Positions 22,015 through 33,220 of a stretch of DNA of 64,000 nucleotides are shown here, in pieces. Position numbers and translations under genes: made by a program. The notes beneath the pieces are model-generated. The model saw only the letters and a program-made list of their open reading frames with translations, did no database searches and was not told the DNA's origin. Location: assembly GCA_020796225.1 (NCBI GenBank), contig CM036765.1, forward strand, positions 1,380,728-1,444,727, written 5' to 3'. Position 1 is the stretch's first letter; each line of letters starts with the position of its first letter. This DNA is from Arion vulgaris (lineage: Eukaryota; Mollusca; Gastropoda; Stylommatophora; Arionidae).

Positions 22015-22059
22015 TTTTGAACTGCCAAGTTTTCTTTTACGTGTTCAAATTGAACACGG

Positions 22060-22228
22060 GACCTAAGTTTAATCGTCCAACTCCGATGTGACTAGGAACA
22101 CAAACTAACCTACGCTGAGATCAGGGATCTCTGGAAAATTATCCAGATGGCTCACGATGGAGTGAACCTGGTACCTTTGATACAAGAGACGATCACCTAG
22201 CCTCTACGTCACAGTGTCCCTTATTCAC
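22060..22228 (-). mobile_element. tRNA-derived SINE, copy 1
   Basis: The minus strand starts with a tRNA-like head: a degraded A box (TGACGTAGAGG) and a B box-like AGGTTCACTCC about 45 bp later. The body follows, with ATCTGGATAATTTTCCAGAG, ATCCCTGATCTCAG and GTTCCTAGTC. The same head-body order is seen at 40722-40915 and 57955-58078. The internal promoter would be for RNA polymerase III. This is a decayed copy. Confidence 0.8.
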
Positions 22229-22395
22229 TCACTTAACGCGTGCCATTGAAGTTTTTTTTATTGAAATATTTCAGGTATTTCAGAGATTATCAAAGTTTTG
22301 TTAATTGTTATTTGGTTTTATTTTGATTTTACTGATAGTCACAAGCATTTATGAGCCAAACTTTGAGAGAAGTTCACAATTTGGTTTGAATGTCC

Positions 22396-22497
22396 TACTG
22401 GAAAATTATGTCCTACTAGAAAATTATGTCCTACTAGAAAATTATGTCCTACTAGAAAATTATGTCCTACTAGAAAATTATGTCCTACTAGAAATTT
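22396..22497. repeat. 18-bp tandem repeat, 6 copies
   Basis: Unit GTCCTACTAGAAAATTAT, nearly perfect. About 190 bp without recognised features follows. Confidence 0.95.
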
Positions 22498-22685
22498 GAA
22501 ACATTTGAAGGCTATATGAAATAATATGTTACCTGTAGTTGGAGAAGGAACGATGTATAGCGTGGGACACCGATAATAAAGAAAGCACGCCTTCACGAAA
22601 AAATCAGTAAGAAGCGCCTTATCAGACGGCCTAAATACGCCCTAATTCATATCTGGCAAGAAGAGGAAGAATAAATCAAATCGAA

Positions 22686-25600
22686 TTGTTGTTCAACGAC
22701 CTACGACCTACTAGAGACAGTTATTCAACGACCTACTAGAGACAGTTGTTCAATGATCTACTAGAGACAGTTGTTCAACGACCTACAAGAGACAGTTGTT
22801 CAACGACCTACTAGAGACAGTTGTTCAACGACCTACTAGAGACAGTTGTTCAACGACCTACAAGAGACAGTTGTTCAACGACCTACACGAGACAGTTGTT
22901 CAACGACCTACAAGAGACAGTTGTTCAACGACCTACAAAAGACAGCTGTTCAACGACCTACTAGAGACAGTTGTTCAACGACCTACTAGAGACAGTTGTT
23001 CAACGACCTACAAGAGACAGTTGTTCAACGACCTACAAGAGACAGTTGTTCAACGACTTACTAGAGACAGTTGTTCAACGACCTACAAGAGACAGTTGTT
23101 CAACGACCTACTAGAGACAGTTGTTCAACGACCTACAAGAGACAGTTGTTCAACAACCTACAAGAGACAGTTGTTCAACGACCTACAAGAGACAGCTGTT
23201 CAACGACCTACTAGAGACAGTTGTTCAACGACCTACAAGAGACAGTTGTTCAACGACCTACAAGAGACAGTTGTTCAACGACCTACAAGAGACAGTTGTT
23301 CAACGACCTACTAGAGACAGTTGTTCAACGACCTACAAGAGACAGTTGTCCAAAGACCTACAAGAGACAGTTGTTCAACGACCTACAAGAGACAGTTGTC
23401 CAAAGACCTACAAGAGACAGTTGTCCAAAGACCTACAAGAGACAGTTGTTCAACGACCTACAAGAGACAGTTGTTCAACGACCTACAAGAGACAGTTGTT
23501 CAACGACCTACAAGAGACAGTTGTTCAACGACCTACAAGAGACAGTTGTTCAACGACCTACTAGAGACAGTTGTTCAACGACCTACAAGAGACAGTTGTT
23601 CAACGACCTAAAAGAGACAGTTGTCCAACGACCTACAAGAGACAGTTGTTCAACGACCTACAAGAGACAGTTGTTCAACGACCTACTAGAGACAGTTGTT
23701 CAACGACCTACTAGAGACAGTTGTTCAACGACCTACAAGAGACAGTTGTTCAACGACCTACAAGAGACAGTTGTTCAACAACCTACTAGAGACAGTTGTC
23801 CAACGACCTACTAGAGACAGTTGTTCAACGACCTACTAGAGACAGTTGTCCAAAGCCCTAATAGAGACAATTGTTCAACGAACTACTAGAGACAGTTGTT
23901 CAACGACCTACTAGAGACAGTTGTTCAACGACCTGCTAGAGACAGTTGTCCAACGACCTACTAGAGACAGTTGTTCAACGACCTACTAGAGACAGTTGTT
24001 CAACGACCTGCTAGAGACAGTTGTTCAACGACCTACTAGAGACAGTTGTTCAACGACCTACTAGAGACAGTTCTCCAAAGACCTACAAGAGACAGTTGTC
24101 CAAAGACCTACTAGAGACAGTTGTTCAACGACCTACTAGAGACAGTTCTCCAAAGACCTACAAGAGACAGTTGTCCAAAGACCTACTAGAGACAGTTGTT
24201 CAACGAACTACTAGAGACAGTTGTTCAACGACCTACTAGAGACAGTTGTTCAACGACCTGCTAGAGACAGTTGTCCAACGACCTACTAGAGAAAGTTGTT
24301 CAACGACCTACTAGAGACAGTTGTTCAACGACCTGCTAGAGACAGTTGTTCAATGACCTACTAGAGACAGTTGTTCAACGACCTGCTGGAGACAGTTGTC
24401 CAACGACCTACTAGAGAAAGTTGTTCAACGACCTACTAGAGAAAGTTGTTCAACGACCTGCTAGAGACAGTTGTTCAATGACCTACTAGAGACAGTTGTT
24501 CAACGACCTACTAGAGACAATTTTTCAATGATCTACTAGAGACAGTTGTCCAACGACCTACTAGAGACAGCTGTTCAACGACCTACTAGAGACAGTTGTT
24601 CAACGACCTACTAGAGACAGTTGTTCAACGACCTACTAGAGACAGTTGTTCAACGACCTACTAGAGACAGTTGTTCAACGACCTACTAGAGACAGTTGTT
24701 CAACGACCTACAAGAGACAGATGTTCAACGACCTACTAGAGACAGTTGTTCAACGACCTACTAGAGACAGTTGTCCAACGACCTACTAGAGACAGTTGTT
24801 CAACGACCTACTAGAGACAGCTGTTCAACGACCTACTAGAGACAGATGTTCAACGACCTATTAGAGACAGTTGTTCAATGATCTACTAGAGACAGTTGTT
24901 CAACGATCTACTAGAGACAGTTGTTCAATGATCTACTAGAGACAGTTGTTCAATGATCTACTAGAGACAGTTGTTCAACGACCTACTAGAGACAGTTGTT
25001 CAATGATCTACTAGAGACAGTTGTTCAATGATCTACTAGAGACAGTTGTTCAACGATCTACTAGAGACAGTTGTTCAACGACCTGCTAGAGACAGTTGTT
25101 CAACGACCTACTAGAGACAGTTGTTCAACGACCTACTAGAGACAGTTGTCCAACGACCTACTAGAGACAGTTGTTCAACGACCTACTAGAGACAGTTGTC
25201 CAAAGACCTACTAGAGAGAATTGTTCAATGAACTACTAGAGACAGTTGTTCAACGACCTACTAGAGACAGTTGTTCAACGACCTACTAGAGACAGTTGTT
25301 CAACGACCTACAAGAGACAGTTGTTCAACGACCTACACGAGACAGTTGTTCAACGACCTACAAGAGACAGTTGTTCAACGACCTACAAAAGACAGCTGTT
25401 CAACGACCTACTAGAGACAGTTGTTCAACGACCTACAAGAGACAGTTGTTCAACGACCTACAAGAGACAGTTGTTCAACGACCTACAAGAGACAGTTGTT
25501 CAACGACCTACTAGAGACAGTTGTTCAACGACCTACAAGAGACAGTTGTTCAACGACCTACTAGAGACAGTTGTTCAACGACCTACAAGAGACAGTTGTT

Positions 25601-27990
25601 CAACAACCTACAAGAGACAGTTGTTCAACGACCTACAAGAGACAGCTGTTCAACGACCTACTAGAGACAGTTGTTCAACGACCTACAAGAGACAGTTGTT
25701 CAACGACCTACAAGAGACAGTTGTTCAACGACCTACAAGAGACAGTTGTTCAACGACCTACAAGAGACAGTTGTTCAACGACCTACTAGAGACAGTTGTT
25801 CAACGACCTACAAGAGACAGTTGTCCAAAGACCTACAAGAGACAGTTGTTCAACGACCTACAAGAGACAGTTGTCCAAAGACCTACAAGAGACAGTTGTC
25901 CAAAGACCTACAAGAGACAGTTGTTCAACGACCTACAAGAGACAGTTGTTCAACGACCTACAAGAGACAGTTGTTCAACGACCTACAAGAGACAGTTGTT
26001 CAACGACCTACAAGAGACAGTTGTTCAACGACCTACTAGAGACAGTTGTTCAACGACCTACAAGAGACAGTTGTTCAACGACCTAAAAGAGACAGTTGTC
26101 CAACGACCTACAAGAGACAGTTGTTCAACGACCTACAAGAGACAGTTGTTCAACGACCTACTAGAGACAGTTGTTCAACGACCTACTAGAGACAGTTGTT
26201 CAACGACCTACAAGAGACAGTTGTTCAACGACCTACAAGAGACAGTTGTTCAACAACCTACTAGAGACAGTTGTCCAACGACCTACTAGAGACAGTTGTT
26301 CAACGACCTACTAGAGACAGTTGTCCAAAGACCTAATAGAGACAATTGTTCAACGAACTACTAGAGACAGTTGTTCAACGACCTACTAGAGACAGTTGTT
26401 CAACGACCTGCTAGAGACAGTTGTCCAACGACCTACTAGAGACAGTTGTTCAACGACCTACTAGAGACAGTTGTTCAACGACCTGCTAGAGACAGTTGTT
26501 CAACGACCTACTAGAGACAGTTGTTCAACGACCTACTAGAGACAGTTCTCCAAAGACCTACAAGAGACAGTTGTCCAAAGACCTACTAGAGACAGTTGTT
26601 CAACGAACTACTAGAGACAGTTGTTCAACGACCTACTAGAGACAGTTGTTCAACGACCTGCTAGAGACAGTTGTCCAACGACCTACTAGAGAAAGTTGTT
26701 CAACGACCTACTAGAGACAGTTGTTCAACGACCTGCTAGAGACAGTTGTTCAATGACCTACTAGAGACAGTTGTTCAACGACCTGCTGGAGACAGTTGTC
26801 CAACGACCTACTAGAGAAAGTTGTTCAACGACCTACTAGAGAAAGTTGTTCAACGACCTGCTAGAGACAGTTGTTCAATGACCTACTAGAGACAGTTGTT
26901 CAACGACCTACTAGAGACAATTTTTCAATGATCTACTAGAGACAGTTGTCCAACGACCTACTAGAGACAGCTGTTCAACGACCTACTAGAGACAGTTGTT
27001 CAACGACCTACTAGAGACAGTTGTTCAACGACCTACTAGAGACAGTTGTTCAACGACCTACTAGAGACAGTTGTTCAACGACCTACAAGAGACAGATGTT
27101 CAACGACCTACTAGAGACAGTTGTTCAACGACCTACTAGAGACAGTTGTCCAACGACCTACTAGAGACAGTTGTTCAACGACCTACTAGAGACAGCTGTT
27201 CAACGACCTACTAGAGACAGTTGTTCAACGACCTATTAGAGACAGTTGTTCAATGATCTACTAGAGACAGTTGTTCAACGATCTACTAGAGACAGTTGTT
27301 CAATGATCTACTAGAGACAGTTGTTCAATGATCTACTAGAGACAGTTGTTCAACGACCTACTAGAGACAGTTGTTCAATGATCTACTAGAGACAGTTGTT
27401 CAATGATCTACTAGAGACAGTTGTTCAACGATCTACTAGAGACAGTTGTTCAACGACCTGCTAGAGACAGTTGTTCAACGACCTACTAGAGACAGTTGTT
27501 CAACGACCTACTAGAGACAGTTGTCCAACGACCTACTAGAGACAGTTGTTCAACGACCTACTAGAGACAGTTGTCCAAAGACCTACTAGAGAGAATTGTT
27601 CAATGAACTACTAGAGACAGTTGTTCAACGACCTACTAGAGACAGTTGTTCAACGACCTGCTAGAGACAGTTGTCCAACGACCTACTAGAGACAGTTGTT
27701 CAACGACCTACTAGAGACAGTTGTTCAACGACCTGCTAGAGACAGTTGTTCAACGACCTACTAGAGACAGTTGTTCAACGACCTACTAGAGACAGTTGTT
27801 CAACGACCTACAAGAAACAGTTTTTCAATGATCTACTAGAGACAGTTGTTCAATGACCTACTAGAGACAGTTGTTCAACGACCTACTAGAGACAGTTGTT
27901 CAATGATCTACTAGATACAGTTGTTCAACGACCTACTAGAGACAGTTGTTCAATGATCTACTAGAGACAGTTGTTCAACGACCTACTAGA
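22686..27990. repeat. 25-bp tandem array, about 212 copies, with a 2.4-kb higher-order duplication
   Basis: The unit is GTTGTTCAACGACCTACTAG plus AGACA, with CTAC(T/A)AG, CTGCTAG, ATGATC and CCAAAG variants. Rare variants recur at an almost constant offset. CTACACGA occurs at 22884 and 25334 (2450 bp apart), GCTGGAGAC at 24385 and 26785 (2400), CAATTTTTC near 24519 and 26919 (2400), and GAGAGAATTG at 25215 and 27590 (2375). Two tandem blocks of 95-99 units therefore make up 22796-25245 and 25246-27620, with a partial third block after that. The period gives open frames on the plus strand (QETVVQRPTRDSCSTTYKR) that are not considered genes. No parent element was recognised. Confidence 0.97.
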
Positions 27991-27999
27991 AATAGGGTA

Positions 28000-28592
28000 C
28001 TTCAGATTTTGTTGTGGACATATGTGGGATCTCTCTTCTTCTCTCGTACGCCCACATTCAGTGCGGAAGTCATGACGTCTGGTATTGCGCTTCTGAATGA
28101 TTTTGCTTGCGCCTGTATTGCCCTTTACAGACATCCCTCAATCATATGGACAGCCTCGCAGACTTCCGAGGTACTTGAAGCTTAGATCCCTCAGGATTGA
28201 TCGTTGCAGGAGACCTATTGTCCTTGTAACTCTATCTCGGACAGAGTTAGTTTTAGTGAGGGCATAACGGGTGACTTCTCTAACGCTTTCCTGCCTTTGG
28301 TGAGGTCGTTCCATACACAACGTAAGATAACCGTTCTTTAATGATCTTTTAGTGCCGTAAATATGGGCTTAGATCTACGCCAAAAAGTATTAGCTTACTT
28401 GCGCTGACTGGGTGAGGTCGTTAAGGTAAAGACCCGACCGATATCGACCCTTCTAGGGCTAGTCACAGAAAGTATGACCTTTTTTGTATTGCTTTGTCAA
28501 ACAAAACGATCATATGTTGGCGGTATGCTTAGCAGTTATGTTATTTGAGCCATGACGTTTGGACGTCATCTGTGTAGGATGATCGGCGTCCG
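28000..28592. other. Non-repetitive stretch, no gene supported
   Basis: Higher-complexity sequence follows the 25-bp array. A minus-strand ORF (28138-28320) contains FKYLGSL, a string common in LINE RT thumbs, but the surrounding residues do not confirm a LINE. I leave it unassigned. Confidence 0.45.
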
Positions 28593-29052
28593 AAAAGTAT
28601 TGCCCTTAGTCAAAGCTTAAGTTTTGTACCAGTCAAGTAAAAGTATTGCCCTTAGTCAAAGCTTAAGTTTTGTACCAGTCAAGTAAAAGTATTGCCCTTA
28701 GTCAAAGCTTAGTTTTGTACCAGTCAAGTAAAAGTATTGCCCTAAGTCAAAGCTTAAGTTTTGTACCAGTCAAGTAAAAGCATTGCCCTTAGTCAAAGCT
28801 TAAGTTTTGTACCAGTCAAGTAAAAGCATTGCCCTTAGTCAAAGCTTAAGTTTTGTACCAGTCAACTAAAAGTATTGCCCTTAGTCAAAGCTTAAGTTTT
28901 GTACCAGTCAACTAAAAGTATTGCCCTTAGTCAAAGCTTAAGTTTTGTACCAGTCAAGTAAAAGTATTGCCATTAGTCAAAGCTTTAGTTTTGTACCAGT
29001 CAAGTAAAGGTATTGCCCTTAGTCAAAGCTTTAGTTTTGTACCAGTCAAGCC
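28593..29052. repeat. 46-bp tandem array, 10 copies
   Basis: The unit contains AAAAGTATTGCCCTTAGTCA, AAGCTTAAGTTTTGTACCAG and TCAAGT. Single-base variants include AGCATT and CAACTA. About 285 bp without recognised features follows. Confidence 0.96.
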
Positions 29053-29340
29053 TTTGCATTATCTTGATTACAGGGTCTTGATTAGTGCCCATCCACTAAC
29101 TCTGGCGCAGCGTTGTCCCCGTGCGCGTTTGACCCCCATGTGGGATTAATACTGCTGATATTGACTTATTTCAAACTGAAATAATGTCTCAATAACATGT
29201 AGTGATTTTACACTTTAATTGACAATTTGAAACAGAAAAAAATTAATCTGGATTGTTAGGAACATTGTGATTAAGTTCTCACAGCTCAGTGAGAAGACTA
29301 AAATAATTTGCTTTTTTAAACAAAACTATGTGAGCATACA

Positions 29341-29379
29341 ATAAGTGAGAACGGTACGAGAGGAATTATTATTATTATT
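29341..29379 (+). mobile_element. Minimal LINE G 3'-end insertion with target-site duplication
   Basis: GTACGAGAGGAATT followed by (ATT)n is identical to the inverse of the LINE G terminus at 62156-62185. Only about 28-39 bp was inserted. It is flanked by TATGTGAGCATA on both sides (about 29328-29339 and 29379-29390), a 12-bp target-site duplication. The short sequence between the left duplication and GTACGAG is of unknown origin. Confidence 0.7.
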
Positions 29380-29381
29380 AT

Positions 29382-29578
29382 GTGAGCATAGTCAAGATAA
29401 TTTTGGAGGAATGATGCCTGGAAGAAGAATGAGAGGAAGACCTAGAAGACTATTGGTACAAGATATCATTGACGATCTGAGAGTAACTGCTGCTGACGCC
29501 AGCCAACTTGCACAGAACAGAGACTTTTTCAGTACTGCTGTCATGGGAGCCAAGTTCCGCAAGGGACAAGCTCCTTGA
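29382..29578 (+). mobile_element. LINE D copy 2: C-terminal fragment
   Basis: The plus strand reads FGGMMPGRRMRGRPRRLLVQ, DIIDDLRVTAADAS, FRKGQAP and a stop. This parallels PGRRGRPRRRWLQDI in copy 1 and the end of copy 3. An ATGATGA-type tail follows at once and leads into the 39-bp array. It is interrupted or bounded upstream by the tiny LINE G insertion. Confidence 0.82.
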
Positions 29579-29586
29579 TAATGATG

Positions 29587-31232
29587 AATTTTTCCCTTCT
29601 TATCACGTGAATGAAGCTGTAGTCGAGTTGTTCTCTTCTTATCACGTGAATGAAACTGTGGTCAAATTGTTCTCTTCTTATCACGTGAATGAAACTGTAG
29701 TCAAGTTGTTCCCTTCTTATCACGTGAATGAAGCTGTAGTCAAATTGTTCTCTTCTAATCATGTGAATGAAGCTGTAGTCAAGTTGTTCTCTTCTTATCA
29801 TGTGAATGAAGCTGTAGTCAAATTGTTCTCTTCTAATCATGTGAATGAAGCTGTAGTCAAGTTGTTCCCTTCTTATCACGTGAATGAAGCTGTAGTCAAG
29901 TTGTTCTCTTCTTATCACGTGAATGAAGCTGTAGTCAAATTGTTCCCTTCTTATCACGTGAATGAAACTGTAGTCAAGTTGTTCTCTTCTTATCATGTGA
30001 ATGAAGCTGTAGTCAAATTGTTCTCTTCTTATCACGTGAATGAAGCTGTAGTCGTTCTCTTCTTATCATGTGAATGAAGCTGTAGTCAAATTGTTCTCTT
30101 CTTATCACGTGAATGAAACTGTAGTCAAATTGTTCTCTTCTTATCACGTGAATGAAGCTGTAGTCAAATTGTTCTCTTCTTATCACGTGAAGGAAGCTGT
30201 AGTCGTTCTCTTCTTATCACGTGAATGAAACTGTAGTCAAGTTGTTCTCTTCTTATCACGTGAATGAAGCTGTAGTCAAATTGTTCTCTTCTTATCACGT
30301 GAATGAAGCTGTAGTCAAATTGTTCTCTTCTTATCACGTGAATGAAGCTGTAGTCAAATTGTTCTCTTCTTATCATGTGAATGAAGCTGTAGTCAAATTG
30401 TTCTCTTCTTATCACGTGAATGAAGCTGTAGTCAAGTTGTTCTCTTCTTATCATGTGAATGAAGCTGTAGTCAAGTTGTTCTCTTCTTATCACGTGAATG
30501 AAGCTGTAGTCAAGTTGTTCTCTTCTTATCACGTGAATGAAGCTGTAGTCAAATTGTTCCCTTCTTATCATGTGAATGAAGCTGTAGTCAAATTGTTCTC
30601 TTCTTATCATGTGAATGAAGCTGTAGTCAAGTTGTTCCCTTCTTATCACGTGAATGAAGCTGTAGTCAAGTTGTTCTCTTCTTATCACGTGAATGAAGCT
30701 GTAGTCAAGTTGTTCTCTTCTTATCACGTGAATGAAGCTGTAGTCAAATTGTTCTCTTCTTATCACGTGAATGAAGCTGTAGTCAAATTGTTCTCTTCTT
30801 ATCACGTGAATGAAGCTGTAGTCAAATTGTTCCCTTCTTATCATGTGAATGAAGCTGTAGTCAAGTTGTTCTCTTCTTATCATGTGAATGAAGCGGTAGT
30901 CAAGTTGTTATCTTCTTATCACGTGAATGAAGCTGTAGTCAAGTTGTTCTCTTCTTATCACGTGAATGAAGCGGTAGTCAAATTGTTCTCTTCTTATCAC
31001 GTGAATGAAGCTGTAGTCAAGTTGTTCTCTTCTTATCATGTGAATGAAGCTGTAGTCGAGTTGTTCTCTTCTTATCACGTGAATGAAGCTGTAGTCAAGT
31101 TGTTCTCTTCTTATCACGTGAATGAAGCGGTAGTCAAATTGTTCTCTTCTTATCATGTGAATGAAGCTGTAGTCAAGTTGTTCTCTTCTTATCATGTGAA
31201 TGAAGCTGTAGTCAAGTTGTTCTCTTCTTATC
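29587..31232. repeat. 39-bp tandem array rich in CACGTG, about 42 copies
   Basis: The unit is TTCTTATCACGTGAATGAAG, CTGTAGTCAAGTTGTTCTC. Most units carry the palindrome CACGTG and the rest CATGTG. Two shortened units (near 30050 and 30200) lack CAAGTTGTT. The 13-codon period leaves one frame open on each strand (SYHVNEAVVKLFS on plus, MIRREQLDYSFIH on minus). It starts directly at the LINE D copy 2 tail. Confidence 0.97.
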
Positions 31233-31634
31233 AAAATCTAAGGTTTGCCTGGATGTTACAAAAATAGAAGTTCTACAATTATCTTAAGCCCGGCTGCAGG
31301 CATATATATATGTGCAAAAGTTTGCTTCAATGACTACTAACTCCTTGGCTTGTAGAATGTAGTAATAAGGTTGCAATATCTTTACTAACAGTTTATTACG
31401 GATACAAGATCAAACTAAACAAACGACATCCACTCATACCACAATCTGTAGTTGTAAGCATTTCAAATCATCGATGAATAGTGAAACACAGTACATCTTC
31501 TTTTTCTTCTTCTTCTGCATTCTCTCTAGATTGGGATTTCGGATTCTTTAATAAAGCCCGCCGTCTGCCTCAGTTTGTCAGCCACGACATACAGATTGTC
31601 TTGGGCGAAAGTGAATAGGCCAGGTAGTCATTGG
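31233..31634. other. Non-repetitive stretch with a TTC-rich run, no gene recognised
   Basis: A TTC-rich run at 31497-31518 resembles a LINE B tail on the minus strand, but no coding match follows. Nothing else is supported. Confidence 0.45.
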
Positions 31635-33148
31635 AGGCAGCATGGTCTCAACCTCCATCTTCAACTGACGGACAGCATGGTCTCAACTTCAATCTTCATA
31701 CTGAAAGCTGGGCAGCTGGTCTCAACTCAATCATCATACTGGAAGCAGATAGCATGGTCTCAACTTCATCTTCATACTGGAAGCTGGGCGCATGGTCTCA
31801 CTTCAATCATCATACTGGAAGCAGGATAGCATGGTCTCAACTTCAATCTTCATACTGGAAGCAGGATAGCATGGTCTCAACTTCAATCTTCATACTGAAG
31901 CTGGGCAGCATGGTGTCACTTCAATCTTCATCTGGAAGCGGGACAGCATGGTCTCACTTATCTTCATACTGGAAGCAGGATAGCATGGTCTCAACCATCT
32001 TCATGAGCAGGATGGCATGGTCTCAACTTCACTTCTGGACTGGAAGCTGGGCGATGGTCTCAACTCAATCTTCATATGAAGCAGGCAGCATTGTCTCAAC
32101 TTCAATCTTCATACTGGAAGCAGGGCAGCATGGTCTCAAGACTCCAACTTCATCTGGAGCTGGGCAGAGTGTCAACTCAATCTTCATATGGAAACAGGGC
32201 AGCATTGTCTCACTTCAATCTTCATCTGGAAGCATGAGGGGCATGGTCTCAGACTAAGTCTTATACTGGAACTGGGTGCTGTCTCACTCATCTTCATACT
32301 GGAAGCAGGGCACATGGACAAACTCTGTTCATACTGGAAGCAGGCAGCATGGTCTCAAGCTTCAATCTTCATACTGGAGCTATGGCGCATGGTCTCAAAC
32401 TCCAACTTCATCTGAAGCAGGAGCATGGTCTCAACTCAATCTTCATCCTGGAGCTGGCTGCATGGTCTCAACTTTAATCATCTCTGAGCAGGATGGCATG
32501 GTATCACTTCCATCTTCATACTGGAACAGGGCAGCATGGTCTCAAACTCCAACTTCACTGAAGCAGGCAGCATTGTCTCAACTCATCTTCATATGGAAGC
32601 AGGATATCATTGTCTCACTTCAATCTTATAGCTGAAGCAGGGCAGCATGGTCTCAAGACTCAACTTCATACTGGAGCTGGGCAGCAGGTGTCATTCAGCT
32701 TCATACTGAAGCTGGGCAGCATTGTCTCAACTTCAATCTTCATACTGAAGAGGGCAGCATGGTCTCAAACTCCAACTTCACTGAAGCTAGCATGGATGTC
32801 AACTTCAATCTTCATACTGAAGCAGGCAATGTCTCACTTCAATCTTCATACTGAAGCAGGCGCATGGTCTCAAACTCCAACTTCATCTGGAAGCTGGCGC
32901 AGGTGTCAACTTCAATCTTCATCTGAGCTAGGCAGCATTGTCTCAACTTCAATCTTCTACTGAGCAGGACTGGTCTCAACTCCTTCATCTGGAAGCTGGC
33001 AGCATGGTGTCACTCACCTTCATACTGGAAGCAGGGCAGCATTGTCTCAACTTCATCTTCATACTGGAAGCAGGAGCATGTGTCTCAACTCAATCTTCAT
33101 ACTGGAAGCAGGATAGCATTGTCTCAACTTCAATCTTCATACTGGAAG
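31635..33148 (-). repeat. 40-bp tandem array derived from the LINE RNase H domain, about 38 degenerate copies
   Basis: The plus-strand unit is AGCATGGTCTCAACTTCAAT, CTTCATACTGGAAGCAGGGC. The inverse encodes SSMKIEVETML, the segment around the second RNase H catalytic acid. Many units have single-base deletions, which is either old decay or poor consensus quality. Confidence 0.92.
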
Positions 33149-33220
33149 TGGCTGTCACGTATGCTACTTTCCTTTCTGCAACGACCTTGTCGTACGTGCT
33201 AGCTAAGAGACCGTAGTCTA
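31635..33220 (-). mobile_element. LINE A copy 5: RNase H region converted largely into a 40-bp array
   Basis: On the minus strand 33215-33149 reads SEKLDYGLLAST, then YDKVVAERKVAYVTATSSMK and IEVETM. LINE A copy 1 has GFLANAHGRVVAERSRAYRT, then TTSSMRMEVETV at the same place. Downstream the SSMKIEVETM segment is repeated about 38 times (31635-33148). Below the array the RNase H sequence is not recognisable. The sequence upstream of the RNase H part is displaced by LINE E, inserted at 33236-34479. Confidence 0.82.

Noticed and set aside
22796..26289. Long plus-strand ORFs with QETVVQRPTRDSCSTTYKR repeats
   Set aside because: A 25-bp period gives a 75-bp frame cycle without stops; overlapping ORFs in other frames have the same peptide. 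Array artefact, not a repeat protein.
22686..27990. CRISPR array (short regularly spaced repeats)
   Set aside because: Units are contiguous without unique spacers, and the context is eukaryotic.
28138..28320. LINE fragment on the minus strand (FKYLGSL)
   Set aside because: Only seven residues match; neighbouring residues do not follow any LINE family seen here.
29508..31267. ORFs open on both strands (NEAVVKLFSSYH and MIRREQLDYSFIH)
   Set aside because: 39-bp period and stop-free unit on both strands explain them. No start context, domain or flanking exon.
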